Assembly (NCBI GenBank): GCA_011065005.1
Contig: JAAKFP010000056.1
Coordinates: forward strand, 1-9,698
DNA from: Chlamydiota bacterium
GTDB lineage: Bacteria; Chlamydiota; Chlamydiia; Chlamydiales; Waddliaceae
DNA: 9,698 nt
Reading direction: 5' to 3'
Shown: one piece after another, positions 1 through 7,102 of the stretch
Layout: each line of letters opens with the position of its first letter
How positions within the stretch are numbered: the stretch's first letter is position 1
Notes under the pieces: model-generated
Told to the model about the DNA's origin: nothing
The model's database searches: none
What the model saw: the letters and a program-made list of their open reading frames with translations, nothing else
Translations under genes and position numbers: made by a program

Positions 1-174
1 TTTTTGGGCTAGTTCATTTCGCTGAAAACATAGATTCACCTGTGCTCATATTTTGAAGCAGCTCTGTTTTCAGCGAAGTTTTGCGCAGCAAGCTGCGGGG
101 AATTTACCCAAAAGGATTAAAAAAATAAATTTAATTTTCTCTTTTTCCTCTGTGTCTCTGTGTTTCATTCTTTT
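1..174. repeat. Non-coding stretch with stem-loops and an inverted repeat
   Basis: No gene is visible here. Positions 18-30 (TTCGCTGAAAACA) and 65-77 (TGTTTTCAGCGAA) form a perfect 13-bp inverted repeat with a 34-nt loop. TTTTGGG at 2-8 pairs with CCCAAAA at 107-113, so the smaller hairpin sits inside a larger dyad. A third hairpin, CGCAGC-AA-GCTGCG, lies at 84-97. None is followed by a T-run on either strand, so I do not call a rho-independent terminator. The nested symmetry suggests a small palindromic repeat element, but a single copy cannot prove that. Confidence 0.45.
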
Positions 175-227
175 TTAATTCTCTTTTTTCTCTGTGTCTC
201 TGCGTCTCTGTGTTTCATTCTTTTTTA
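138..227. repeat. Imperfect tandem repeat of the CAGAGAC type
   Basis: Two imperfect units, about 138-177 and 180-227, share a core that reads on the minus strand as AATGAAACACAGAGAC followed by CAGAG stretches. The second unit has one extra CAGAGACG-type step of about 9 nt. Similar GAAACACAGAGACGCAGAG repeats are scattered through many bacterial genomes and often give spurious or extended reading frames with translations such as NETQRRRDTEKKEN. Here the repeat supplies the last codons and the stop of the lipoprotein gene. Confidence 0.7.
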
Positions 228-909
228 TCCTCTTTATTCTCTTAGCCTTGACAAGAGGCTGGAACTTGAAACCGAAGTTTCCTCGATTTCTCCATCCAAG
301 ATAATATTGGCTGGTTAATCGCTTCGAGTAATCAAGACGCAGAGAAAAGAAGGGTTTCCAGCCATGTAATCCGATAAATAGAGAAGACCCTGGACCTCCA
401 AATGTGTGTTTCGCTACGGGATCGTAATGAAAGCAGCAAATCCCATATCTGTTGATATTCAAGATCGTGAACTTACTATTAACACAGTGCGCACTGCCTA
501 TGGTGTAGAATGTGAAATTGTGCAAGGGATTGCGTATCCACCAGGACAAGGCCTTTTTGAAGTTGTTTTTACAGTTGAGCTTATAGGGTCTATGTGAGAA
601 TTCCCCAAAAATTCCGTCATTATCGTTTCCAAACAGCATCCATGTTAGCCAATGGCCTACATCATACCGTTTTATTTGGCACCTATGGCGGGGAACAACA
701 CGATACAATCTCTGGGCTGCGGCATCTTTTTTATTCTCATGTTTTTCACTTTCCTCCCTGATACTCAATGGATTCGGTGAATGTTCAACGAATTTCTGCG
801 TACAAACCTTATAATGAGCACACCCAGATATCGATATGATCAGGCAGGAAAGAAAAAAACCTTTCAATAGTAGCTTGAAAAAGGAAATTGTGGCAAAGTT
901 GTATTTCAT
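175..909 (-). CDS. Putative lipoprotein of unknown function
   Basis: A 244-residue protein starting MKYNFATISFF. The first 30 residues form a bacterial lipoprotein signal: charged start, hydrophobic core (residues 9-27) and a lipobox I-S-G-C ending at Cys30, so the mature protein should be lipidated and envelope-bound. The frame is open further upstream (to 1230), but that part is antisense to the zinc-ribbon gene and lacks a signal peptide, so I start at the ATG whose complement is 907-909. The ribosome site is weak. The mature part contains the pattern WWIRNPLHNFTFYTIG near the middle and a GWRNRGNFGFKFQP segment near the end. I have the impression of a family of hypothetical proteins with an NPxHNF motif, but no function is known to me. 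The last roughly 15 residues (NETQRRRDTEKKEN) are encoded by the simple repeat at 138-227 and are probably an acquired tail. The gene is divergent from the zinc-ribbon gene, with 80 bp between the starts. Confidence 0.72.
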   Translation of the reverse strand: MKYNFATISFFKLLLKGFFLSCLIISISGCAHYKVCTQKFVEHSPNPLSIREESEKHENKKDAAAQRLYRVVPRHRCQIKRYDVGHWLTWMLFGNDNDGIFGEFSHRPYKLNCKNNFKKALSWWIRNPLHNFTFYTIGSAHCVNSKFTILNINRYGICCFHYDPVAKHTFGGPGSSLFIGLHGWKPFFSLRLDYSKRLTSQYYLGWRNRGNFGFKFQPLVKAKRIKRIKKNETQRRRDTEKKEN

Positions 910-913
910 ACGA

Positions 914-956
914 AGTGAATTCACTCTTGCAAGAAAACTGTGGGATAAGACATAAA
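914..956 (+). promoter_or_regulatory. Divergent intergenic region with palindrome and weak promoter
   Basis: The 80-bp gap between the two divergent starts holds a perfect 12-bp palindrome, AGTGAATTCACT (914-925), four bases from the lipoprotein ATG. Facing the zinc-ribbon gene, TTGCAA (927-932) and CATAAA (951-956) are 18 bp apart and each match the sigma-70-type consensus at four of six positions. I see no convincing promoter toward the lipoprotein gene. The palindrome could be an operator or leader hairpin. All of this is suggestive only. Confidence 0.25.
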
Positions 957-989
957 AAAATCTTTCCCAAACATAACGTAATTGAGCCC

Positions 990-1481
990 ATGAGCGCAAC
1001 ACAGAAGAAAAAACTTTGCTGGAACTGCGAGGGACGAGTATCCCTCGAGGAAGAAAACTGTCCCTACTGCGCCGTATATGTTGGCCCCTCTCCAGATGAA
1101 AACGAAAAAGATATTCTTGCTCCCCCCTATCGTATCGTCGATTCCGAAGATGAAGAAGTTCCCTCTTCACCTTATGCTGTCGACGAAGAACAGGAGGAGG
1201 AAGAGGTTGAGGTTCAACTTTCCGAGACACGTAGCGACCTCAAAAAAATTGTTCTCCCCCTATGTTTATTATCAGCGGGTTCTATGTTGTTCTTGTTCGG
1301 TCTCATCTTACTCCTCTTTTCCAATCATGGTGTTTTCACTGTGTCCTGGAATAGTGAGTACTGGTATCTATATCTTGTTTTTGCACTGCCGATGGCTTTC
1401 TTTGGTTGGAGAGTACTCCGCAATTTGGAAGAAGACGAATATACAGAACCTGTTCCAGAATCGCATACGCATCAATCATAG
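990..1481 (+). CDS. Zinc-ribbon protein with two membrane segments
   Basis: A 163-residue protein. A four-cysteine zinc ribbon is at the N terminus (Cys10-x2-Cys13, Cys24-x2-Cys27, CWNC and CPYC). It is followed by a strongly acidic linker (about residues 36-80, rich in Glu and Asp) and two hydrophobic segments (about 87-110 and 124-141). A short acidic tail follows. The expected topology is a cytoplasmic zinc ribbon tethered to the inner membrane. The start at 990 puts the zinc ribbon at residue 10. A longer TTG-initiated frame from 888 would overlap the lipoprotein gene and has no family-like sequence. The gene converges on secA with 23 bp between the stops. From memory a small conserved hypothetical gene (CT702) sits next to secA in C. 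trachomatis, and this may be its counterpart. The biochemical role is unknown. Confidence 0.8.
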   Translation: MSATQKKKLCWNCEGRVSLEEENCPYCAVYVGPSPDENEKDILAPPYRIVDSEDEEVPSSPYAVDEEQEEEEVEVQLSETRSDLKKIVLPLCLLSAGSMLFLFGLILLLFSNHGVFTVSWNSEYWYLYLVFALPMAFFGWRVLRNLEEDEYTEPVPESHTHQS

Positions 1482-1504
1482 TCGATACTAAGAATTTTAG
1501 AGGA

Positions 1505-4500
1505 TCACTCGTGCTCGCTCTTCATCACGCCGCAACATTTTTTATACTTTTTCCCGCTACCACAGGGACAGGGGTCGTTGCGGCCAACTTTGGGCAGAAC
1601 TGAAACGGGCTGCGATTTTTCATCAACTTGTTCAGGGGCCTGGGGAGGCTCGATAGAAGTCGTAGACGCTCCGGAACCGGGAAGTTGAGGGGTGCTTTCC
1701 CCAAGATCTGTGAGGAACGAACGGTTTCTTTCCATTTGTAAACGGGAGAGAAGCTGTTCGATGCCTGGCTGCTCAGGGGTTCGAATCTCAAACCTGAATA
1801 GGTCACGAGTGATCTCTTTGCGAATCTTCTGACCAAATAGATCGAAGTGGTGAAAGGCTTCATGTTTGAATTCCATCAAAGGATCACGCTGGCCGACAGC
1901 GCGTAGGTTAACATCGGAGCGGAGATGATCCATGTTGAGAAGGTGCTCCTGCCAATATTTATCGATCTTTTGGATCATGATGTGGCGAAGAGCTTCGTTT
2001 GCAGGCTTTGCGGGTATCTCTACTTCGGAAGGTGGAATTTGCTCGACTTTGGCATTTTCAAAGGCCAATCTTTCTCTAAAGGCTTCAATGACTTTATCCA
2101 ATCCTTTTTGGACAAGCTCTTCCGCGTCTGAATGATCGTCATCGAAAAACCCTTCGTCAAAAGACACAGGAAAATGCCTCATCAGCCACTGACGATATCC
2201 TTCAGGGTCCCAGCCTCCCTCTTCGGAGCGAGACCGAAAGTAATCCTCTGCAGCGTCCATGCATACGTTCTCAATGAATTCGATGGCAATCGATTCTATG
2301 TCATCGGTGTGGAGAACCTCATTGCGAAATGTATAGATCTCTTGCCGCTGTTTGTTCATCACATCGTCATACTCGAGGGTATGCTTACGCATGGTATAGT
2401 TGCGCTGTTCCACTCTCTTCTGCGCTGTTTCTATCGATTTGTTCAAAATCTTTGCAGAGATCGGCTCTCCTTCAGGAGGGCGGAACTTTTGTAAGATCCC
2501 CGTCATGCGTGGAGAAGCAAACAAGCGAAGAAGGGAGTCTTCAAAAGAGACGAAAAACTTGGAAAAACCGGGATCCCCCTGACGGGCGCAACGTCCTCGC
2601 AGCTGACGGTCGGTGCGTCGAGATTGGTGGCGTGTTGTTCCAACGACATATAAGCCTCCAAGCCCAGCTATTCCTTCTTCCAGCTTAATATCGGTACCAC
2701 GACCTGCCATGTTGGTTGCAATAGTTATCGACCCTCTACGACCTGCATGCGCCACAATTTCCGCTTCTCTTTCATGGTTTTTTGCGTTGAGAACGGTATG
2801 GGTAAGTTTATTTTGCTTGAAGATACGAGACAGCTTTTCCGACACTTCGACAGACTCTGTACCGATCAGAATAGGGCGCCCTTGACCGTGGACTTCGCTG
2901 ACATCTTTTAGGATTGCATTATATTTTTCTCTTTCGGTCATGTAGATTTCGTCGTTATAGTCTTTGCGAATGCAAGGTCGATTCGTAGGAATTTCCAGCA
3001 CATCCATGTCATAGATCTGCTTAAACTCGCCAGCTTCGGTAATCGCCGTTCCTGTCATTCCCGCACGTTTTTCATACATACGAAAGAAATTCTGTAGGGT
3101 TATCGTCGCGTAGGTTTGGGTTTCTTTTTGGATAGAAACGCCCTCTTTGGCTTCTATGGACTGGTGCAAGCCATCAGCAAACCGCCTTCCGGGTTGTGGT
3201 CTTCCTGTATTCTCATCGATGATGACGATTTTGTCTTCCTGAACGATATAGTCGACATCTCGTTCCATAAGAAGGTGAGCCCGCAAGAGCTGACGCAAGT
3301 TGTGAGCACGCTCTTTCCTCTTGGCGTCTTCCTCTTGGATAGCGAGCTTCCGTTCCATTTTCTCGTCAGTGGAGAGATTGGGATCTTCGTCAATCTTGAG
3401 GTATTCATAGCTGATGTCAAACATGACGAAATCGTCACTCTTGCCTACGCCAGAGGAACACTCTTCCCATCCTGCAATCCCTCGGTCAGTTAGTTCATAC
3501 TCATTGCTCTTTTCGTCGACGACCATGTAAAGTTCCGCAAGCTTTTGCGCGCGCTCTTCCTTGTTGGCATCTGAATAGTAATAGAGGTCCCAGTTGTCAA
3601 TGGCAGCGCGTAGATCTGGATTTTCCTTTACACGTTTTAATATTTTGTTCCGCGGGGTTCCTTTGCTTACAAGCCAAAGCTTTCGTAGCGCTTCCTGTTC
3701 TGCCTCTTCCTGTTGCTTATCTTTAGGCTTTTCAACAACAGTTGTTCGATCTGACAAATCCAAAACTTTGCGTGCTTCTGAAGCGAGTCGATTGCAAAAG
3801 TCTCTCTGCCTACGTACCAGCTCACCAACCCCCCCTTTCAGCTCATCATACATCTGTCGGCTGACGGGAACAGGACCAGAGATAATCAAAGGTGTGCGCG
3901 CTTCATCGATAAGAATCGAATCGACTTCGTCGATGATGGCATAGTAGTACCCACGCTGTACCTGTTCTTCCTTTCGGGAGGCCATGGAGTTGTCGCGGAG
4001 GTAGTCGAAACCAAATTCTGAAGCTGTACCATAAACGACATCGGCTTCATAAATGCTTTTTCGATCCTCCATCGGGGTACCGTTGGTAAGAGCTGCAGTT
4101 GTCAATCCCAGCCATCGAAGGACGGAACCCACCCATTCGCAGTCCCGTTTTGCCAAATAATCGTTGACGGTAACGAGGTGTACAGGTTTTCCGGTAAGAG
4201 CATTGAGGTAGAGAGGCATCACAGCTGTGACGGTCTTCCCTTCCCCTGTCTTCATTTCAGCAATTGAGCCCTTGTGAAGGGCGACAGCTCCTACGATCTG
4301 CACATCATAGGGGGTCATATCCCATTCCTGGTTATATCCTGAGACATGCACCTCCGAGCCCATAAGACGACGGCAAACATTTTTTACAACAGCAAAGGCT
4401 TCGGGGGTGAGATCATCTAGGGGTTCCCCTTGGTTCAGCCGGTCGCGAAATTCATCAGTTTTTGCGCGAAGCTCATCATCGGATAGGGCTTTGTATTTTT

Positions 4501-4594
4501 CATCCCACTCATTGACCTTTGCGACAAGTTTTGAATAGCTACGTACAACGCGATCTTGTGCGGTACCAAACAATTTTTTCAGAAATCCAAACAT
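1505..4594 (-). CDS. secA: Protein translocase ATPase SecA
   Basis: SecA is the ATPase motor that pushes unfolded precursor proteins through the SecYEG channel. The 1029-residue product has all landmarks: Walker A MKTGEGKT (114-121), DEVD Walker B (222-225), TNMAGRGTDIK of the second nucleotide-binding fold (627-637), then RRTDRQLRGRCARQGDPG. The C-terminal SEC-C zinc motif has Cys1009, Cys1011, Cys1020 and Cys1021 (CPCGSGKKYKKCC). It is longer than E. coli SecA (901 residues), mainly because of an insertion at roughly residues 265-375 in the preprotein-binding region, as in other Chlamydiae and Bacteroidetes. I start at the ATG complementary to 4592-4594, giving the usual MFGFLKKLFG start. 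A GTG nine bases upstream (to 4603) is possible but has worse ribosome-site spacing. A good promoter lies just upstream. No terminator is visible before the converging zinc-ribbon gene. Confidence 0.97.
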   Translation of the reverse strand: MFGFLKKLFGTAQDRVVRSYSKLVAKVNEWDEKYKALSDDELRAKTDEFRDRLNQGEPLDDLTPEAFAVVKNVCRRLMGSEVHVSGYNQEWDMTPYDVQIVGAVALHKGSIAEMKTGEGKTVTAVMPLYLNALTGKPVHLVTVNDYLAKRDCEWVGSVLRWLGLTTAALTNGTPMEDRKSIYEADVVYGTASEFGFDYLRDNSMASRKEEQVQRGYYYAIIDEVDSILIDEARTPLIISGPVPVSRQMYDELKGGVGELVRRQRDFCNRLASEARKVLDLSDRTTVVEKPKDKQQEEAEQEALRKLWLVSKGTPRNKILKRVKENPDLRAAIDNWDLYYYSDANKEERAQKLAELYMVVDEKSNEYELTDRGIAGWEECSSGVGKSDDFVMFDISYEYLKIDEDPNLSTDEKMERKLAIQEEDAKRKERAHNLRQLLRAHLLMERDVDYIVQEDKIVIIDENTGRPQPGRRFADGLHQSIEAKEGVSIQKETQTYATITLQNFFRMYEKRAGMTGTAITEAGEFKQIYDMDVLEIPTNRPCIRKDYNDEIYMTEREKYNAILKDVSEVHGQGRPILIGTESVEVSEKLSRIFKQNKLTHTVLNAKNHEREAEIVAHAGRRGSITIATNMAGRGTDIKLEEGIAGLGGLYVVGTTRHQSRRTDRQLRGRCARQGDPGFSKFFVSFEDSLLRLFASPRMTGILQKFRPPEGEPISAKILNKSIETAQKRVEQRNYTMRKHTLEYDDVMNKQRQEIYTFRNEVLHTDDIESIAIEFIENVCMDAAEDYFRSRSEEGGWDPEGYRQWLMRHFPVSFDEGFFDDDHSDAEELVQKGLDKVIEAFRERLAFENAKVEQIPPSEVEIPAKPANEALRHIMIQKIDKYWQEHLLNMDHLRSDVNLRAVGQRDPLMEFKHEAFHHFDLFGQKIRKEITRDLFRFEIRTPEQPGIEQLLSRLQMERNRSFLTDLGESTPQLPGSGASTTSIEPPQAPEQVDEKSQPVSVLPKVGRNDPCPCGSGKKYKKCCGVMKSEHE

Positions 4595-4634
4595 TAGCGA
4601 CACAACCTGTTGCTGTTATTAATATTTACACAAA

Positions 4635-4663
4635 ATTTTACAGGAATGGATGGTTTTATTCAA
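4635..4663 (-). promoter_or_regulatory. Probable secA promoter
   Basis: On the minus strand TTGAAT (complement of 4658-4663) and TAAAAT (complement of 4635-4640) are exactly 17 bp apart. They match the sigma-70/sigma-66 consensus at four and five of six positions. The predicted start of transcription is near 4628, giving a leader of about 35 nt before the secA ATG. The end of repeat copy A (4666) lies only two bases upstream of the -35 box, so the promoter is intact but sits against the element. Confidence 0.55.
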
Positions 4664-4665
4664 CC

Positions 4666-4899
4666 GTAAGCGTTCAGACCTCGACTCAATCACCGCGAAG
4701 ATCACGAAAGGTAAGCGTTCAGACCACCGTTTAATAACCGCGAAGATCGCGAAGAAAACGCGAAGAATTTTAAGAAAAAAACCCTAAAATTACTCAACTC
4801 CCAAAAATCGCTCTAAATTAGCCTAAATTATAAAAAAACTTCGCGTAATCTTCGCTTCTTCGCGTTCTTCGCGGTTGACAGATAGAGGTGAACGGGCAC
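4666..4899 (+). mobile_element. MITE-like palindromic element, copy A
   Basis: The left end GTAAGCGTTCAGACC occurs twice, at 4666-4680 and 4711-4725. The right end reads GATAGAGGTGAACGGGCAC (to about 4899). Just inside, ACCGCGAAGATCGCGAAGAA (4737-4756) pairs with 4856-4875 with one mismatch in 20, so the unit folds into a long hairpin around an A/T-rich centre. Both ends match copy B at 8994-9335, which lies in the opposite orientation. The first 45 bp are an extra tandem copy of the left end, so the basic unit is probably 4711-4899. No flanking target duplication is recognisable, unlike in copy B. No reading frame of substance is present, so the element would need a transposase supplied elsewhere. 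Confidence 0.7.
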
Positions 4900-4902
4900 C
4901 TT

Positions 4903-4957
4903 TTTCCTCACTAAAGTAAGAGGAAATGTGGTAAAATAGTTGAAAAACAACCAGGAG
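4903..4957 (+). promoter_or_regulatory. Leader hairpin and ribosome site of the BaxI_1 gene
   Basis: TTTCCTC (4903-4909) and GAGGAAA (4920-4926) form a 7-bp inverted repeat with a 10-nt loop. A TAAAAT box follows at 4932-4937, but no matching -35 is seen at normal spacing. The TTGACA inside the element end (4875-4880) is too far away to pair with it. AGGAG at 4953-4957 is a strong ribosome site seven bases before the ATG at 4965. Confidence 0.4.
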
Positions 4958-4964
4958 AATAATC

Positions 4965-5711
4965 ATGATGAGATCATCGAATCCCGCTCTACAAACTGGA
5001 ACATTTTCCGGATATGGATATGTTTCTGATGCAGAAACGATGACATCCCAAGGTGTTGTCGCCAAAACAGGTCTGCTTCTTCTTTTTACCATGTTAACAG
5101 CTGGCTGGACGTGGGCGCAATTCTATCGGGCTGGGGGAGATCCCGCGGCGGTATCCGGTTGGATGATGCTTGGTCTGTTTGGAGGGTTTATTCTTGCGAT
5201 GGTGACGATTTTCAAGAAGGAATGGGCACCCGTAACAGCTTCATTTTATGCGCTGTGTGAAGGATTTTTCATTGGAGGGATCTCCTCTATTTTCGAAGCA
5301 CGCTTTCCTGGCATCGTCATACAAGCCGCTTCGTTAACCTTTGGAACCCTTTTTGCGATGTTAGTTCTCTATCGATCCGGGTATATCCGAGTGACCGAGA
5401 GCTTCAAAATGGGAATCGTTGCAGCTACAGGAGGGATTGCTCTTGTATATTTTGCTGCTATCATTCTGAGTTTTTTCGGAGTTCATGCATCTTTTATCTA
5501 CCAAGGGGGCATTTTGGGCATCGGCTTCAGCCTTTTTGTTGTAGCCATTGCGGCTTTGAACCTTGTTCTTGATTTCGACCTCATTGACAATGGGGTGCGG
5601 CGCGGAGCTCCAAAGTTCATGGAGTGGTACTGCAGTTTTGCCCTGATGGTTACCCTAATCTGGCTATATATTGAGTTCTTGAGACTGCTATCAAAAGTTC
5701 GCAGCAGATGA
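4965..5711 (+). CDS. Bax inhibitor-1/YccA-like membrane protein (BaxI_1 type)
   Basis: A 248-residue integral membrane protein. It begins MMRSSNPAL, followed by a GYGYVSDAETMTSQGVVAKTGLLL segment. This is the N-terminal signature I associate with the BaxI_1 (PF12811) branch of the Bax inhibitor-1 superfamily. Seven hydrophobic segments can be drawn at about 31-52, 64-83, 91-110, 118-136, 149-171, 180-202 and 220-240. The segment NLVLDFDLIDNG (199-210) carries the clustered acidic residues expected near the penultimate helix. Relatives such as B. subtilis YetJ leak calcium in a pH-dependent way, but that role is inferred here. The start is fixed by AGGAG with seven-base spacing. A second ATG follows immediately at 4968. 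The 3' end overlaps psd by 21 bp, tail to tail. It stands alone on its strand next to repeat copy A. Confidence 0.9.
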   Translation: MMRSSNPALQTGTFSGYGYVSDAETMTSQGVVAKTGLLLLFTMLTAGWTWAQFYRAGGDPAAVSGWMMLGLFGGFILAMVTIFKKEWAPVTASFYALCEGFFIGGISSIFEARFPGIVIQAASLTFGTLFAMLVLYRSGYIRVTESFKMGIVAATGGIALVYFAAIILSFFGVHASFIYQGGILGIGFSLFVVAIAALNLVLDFDLIDNGVRRGAPKFMEWYCSFALMVTLIWLYIEFLRLLSKVRSR

Positions 5712-6605
5712 AAAATACTTTCCCATGCTTTGCCCCACAAGGCATTTGATTTCGATTTTCTTAGAAGAGGCTTCTAGGAGATCTTGATCGAAAGTAATTG
5801 ATTCCGGCTCGAACAGAAGAATGATTGTCGACGCGCCGAAGGAGAAAAACCCTTTCTCTGCACCTTTGCGGTAAGAGGAGTGTGGTTCATACGTTTGATT
5901 GATGCTTCCCACATTTGTTGCGCCAATTTCGAGATAAAGGACCTTGCCGAACTGTTTCGTCTCGAGTTCACAAATCGTACGTTTATTTTTGGAAAAGATG
6001 TGGATATCTTTTTTGATCGCCATCGGATTGACGGAAAAGAGACGCCCATGGATCAAGTGAGATTCTCCAGGAGAGCAATCCACGGGGAAATGATAGCGGT
6101 GATAGTCGCTAGGGCATAAACGTGCGATCACCATAGCACCATGCTGGTATCTAGAAGCGAGCTCCTCGTTAAGTAAAAGCATTTCGAGATGGAACTTCTC
6201 CCCCTTAACGAGAAAGCCATCGGTTAGGGCGATGTTTTGGAAGAAAAGATAGCGTCCATCTGCAGGAATGATCGCGGTCTTGCTATCTCCAACAATGGGG
6301 CGCACCTCAGGCTTGAGTTGTCGGATAAAAAAGTCATTGAAGGAGTGAAAATTTTCGATTGGTTCGAGAAATTCAGAGGTGTCGATCGCAAATCTTTTGA
6401 TGAATGGCCGGATCTTTCTTTTAGTGAAAGGGAGCTTATGCCACCAACCAAAGAGTGCTGAACATAGAGAGAAGTGGGAAGTCAGAAATTTCAAAAAGGT
6501 TCCAAAAAAACCACCACCATAAAGAAGCTTCAATATGGCGTTTCCGTAGACTTTTTCCTTATGTATTTTCCCTGTTGTTCGATCGATATAGGTGATAGGT
6601 TCCAT
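5691..6605 (-). CDS. psd: Phosphatidylserine decarboxylase proenzyme
   Basis: Converts phosphatidylserine to phosphatidylethanolamine at the inner membrane, using a pyruvoyl group made by self-cleavage. The 304-residue product has the family signatures: an N-terminal hydrophobic region (about 20-55), PADGR with the catalytic Asp116, YHRYHFP with His172 (and His169), and the self-cleavage motif near the C terminus. That motif reads FGAST (256-260), so Ser259 would become the pyruvoyl end of a short alpha chain of about 46 residues. The residue before it is Ala rather than the usual Gly (LGST or GGST in most enzymes). Length fits the chlamydial type. The start lies nine bases after the stop of the upstream small secreted-protein gene. 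No clear ribosome site is present, so translation is probably coupled. The end overlaps the converging BaxI_1 gene by 21 bp. Confidence 0.95.
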   Translation of the reverse strand: MEPITYIDRTTGKIHKEKVYGNAILKLLYGGGFFGTFLKFLTSHFSLCSALFGWWHKLPFTKRKIRPFIKRFAIDTSEFLEPIENFHSFNDFFIRQLKPEVRPIVGDSKTAIIPADGRYLFFQNIALTDGFLVKGEKFHLEMLLLNEELASRYQHGAMVIARLCPSDYHRYHFPVDCSPGESHLIHGRLFSVNPMAIKKDIHIFSKNKRTICELETKQFGKVLYLEIGATNVGSINQTYEPHSSYRKGAEKGFFSFGASTIILLFEPESITFDQDLLEASSKKIEIKCLVGQSMGKYFSSAANF

Positions 6606-6614
6606 GAGATGGGG

Positions 6615-7037
6615 TTAGGGCCTTTGAGGACCTGTCTTTTTTGCAATCCGCGAGAACAAAGAGAGCTCTTTGAGAAACTCCGCATCGAAGGCGTAGGTAA
6701 GCTCGTTCTCTTTTATTTTTTCAAAAACGCCACCCGCTTTTCCTGCCAATTGAAAAAGGAGAACGCGGTCATTTGGGTTCTTTACATATCTCTCCTGTAG
6801 TTTTTTGTATTCAACAATCTCTTTGCGAAGGGTTTGCAAGTTGTTATAACTCTCCCCAGTAATCTTTATGATCTGATCCAGACTCATCAAATAGTGTTCT
6901 TCACCTGCAGAAGGAGTAGAGAGATTTTCAGGAGGGAGGTCGGTAGTGATCGGATTCACTCTTTGATCTGCACCAGACAAAATCATAGAGGTGCTTGTTA
7001 AGAGAACGAGAAAACCATTAAATAGAGCTTTATTCAT
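6615..7037 (-). CDS. Small secreted protein of unknown function
   Basis: A 140-residue protein with a classical signal peptide: MNK, hydrophobic core at residues 5-20, and a probable type I cleavage site after Ala23 (S-G-A). The mature part of about 117 residues is mostly helical in character, with a K/E-rich stretch (about 55-88, YNNLQTLRKEIVEYKKLQER) that could form a coiled coil. There are no cysteines or recognisable catalytic motifs. The ribosome site AAGGGGA lies about nine bases before the ATG. It precedes psd by nine bases on the same strand, so the two are almost certainly co-transcribed, but no functional link is evident. I do not recognise the family. Confidence 0.78.
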   Translation of the reverse strand: MNKALFNGFLVLLTSTSMILSGADQRVNPITTDLPPENLSTPSAGEEHYLMSLDQIIKITGESYNNLQTLRKEIVEYKKLQERYVKNPNDRVLLFQLAGKAGGVFEKIKENELTYAFDAEFLKELSLFSRIAKKTGPQRP

Positions 7038-7102
7038 TATTTTTCCCCTTAATAAATAAGTATATATTGTAGGGAAAAATCCATTAAAAAAAACACAAAA
7101 AT

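Noticed and set aside
84..97. CGCAGC-AA-GCTGCG hairpin as a rho-independent terminator
   Set aside because: No T-run follows on either strand.
406..597. 63-codon plus-strand frame inside the lipoprotein gene
   Set aside because: Shadow of the real minus-strand gene, with no ribosome site or domain.
888..989. Longer start (TTG at 888) for the zinc-ribbon protein
   Set aside because: The added residues overlap the divergent lipoprotein gene, the AAGGA is too close to the TTG, and the zinc-ribbon start at 990 gives the expected compact N terminus.
910..1230. Longer frame for the lipoprotein reaching 1230 on the minus strand
   Set aside because: It is antisense to the zinc-ribbon gene, very rich in Arg, and would bury the lipoprotein signal peptide inside the protein.
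1925..3944. Several plus-strand frames of 60-125 codons opposite secA
   Set aside because: They are antisense to unambiguous SecA coding sequence and show no independent signals.
4680..4890. CRISPR array from the repeated CGCGAAGA units
   Set aside because: Units are short, irregular and arranged as inverted arms rather than evenly spaced direct repeats with unique spacers.
4875..4937. Outward-facing promoter using TTGACA in element copy A with TAAAAT at 4932
   Set aside because: The boxes are about 51 bp apart, far outside the normal 16-19 bp spacing, and copy B has TTAACA instead.
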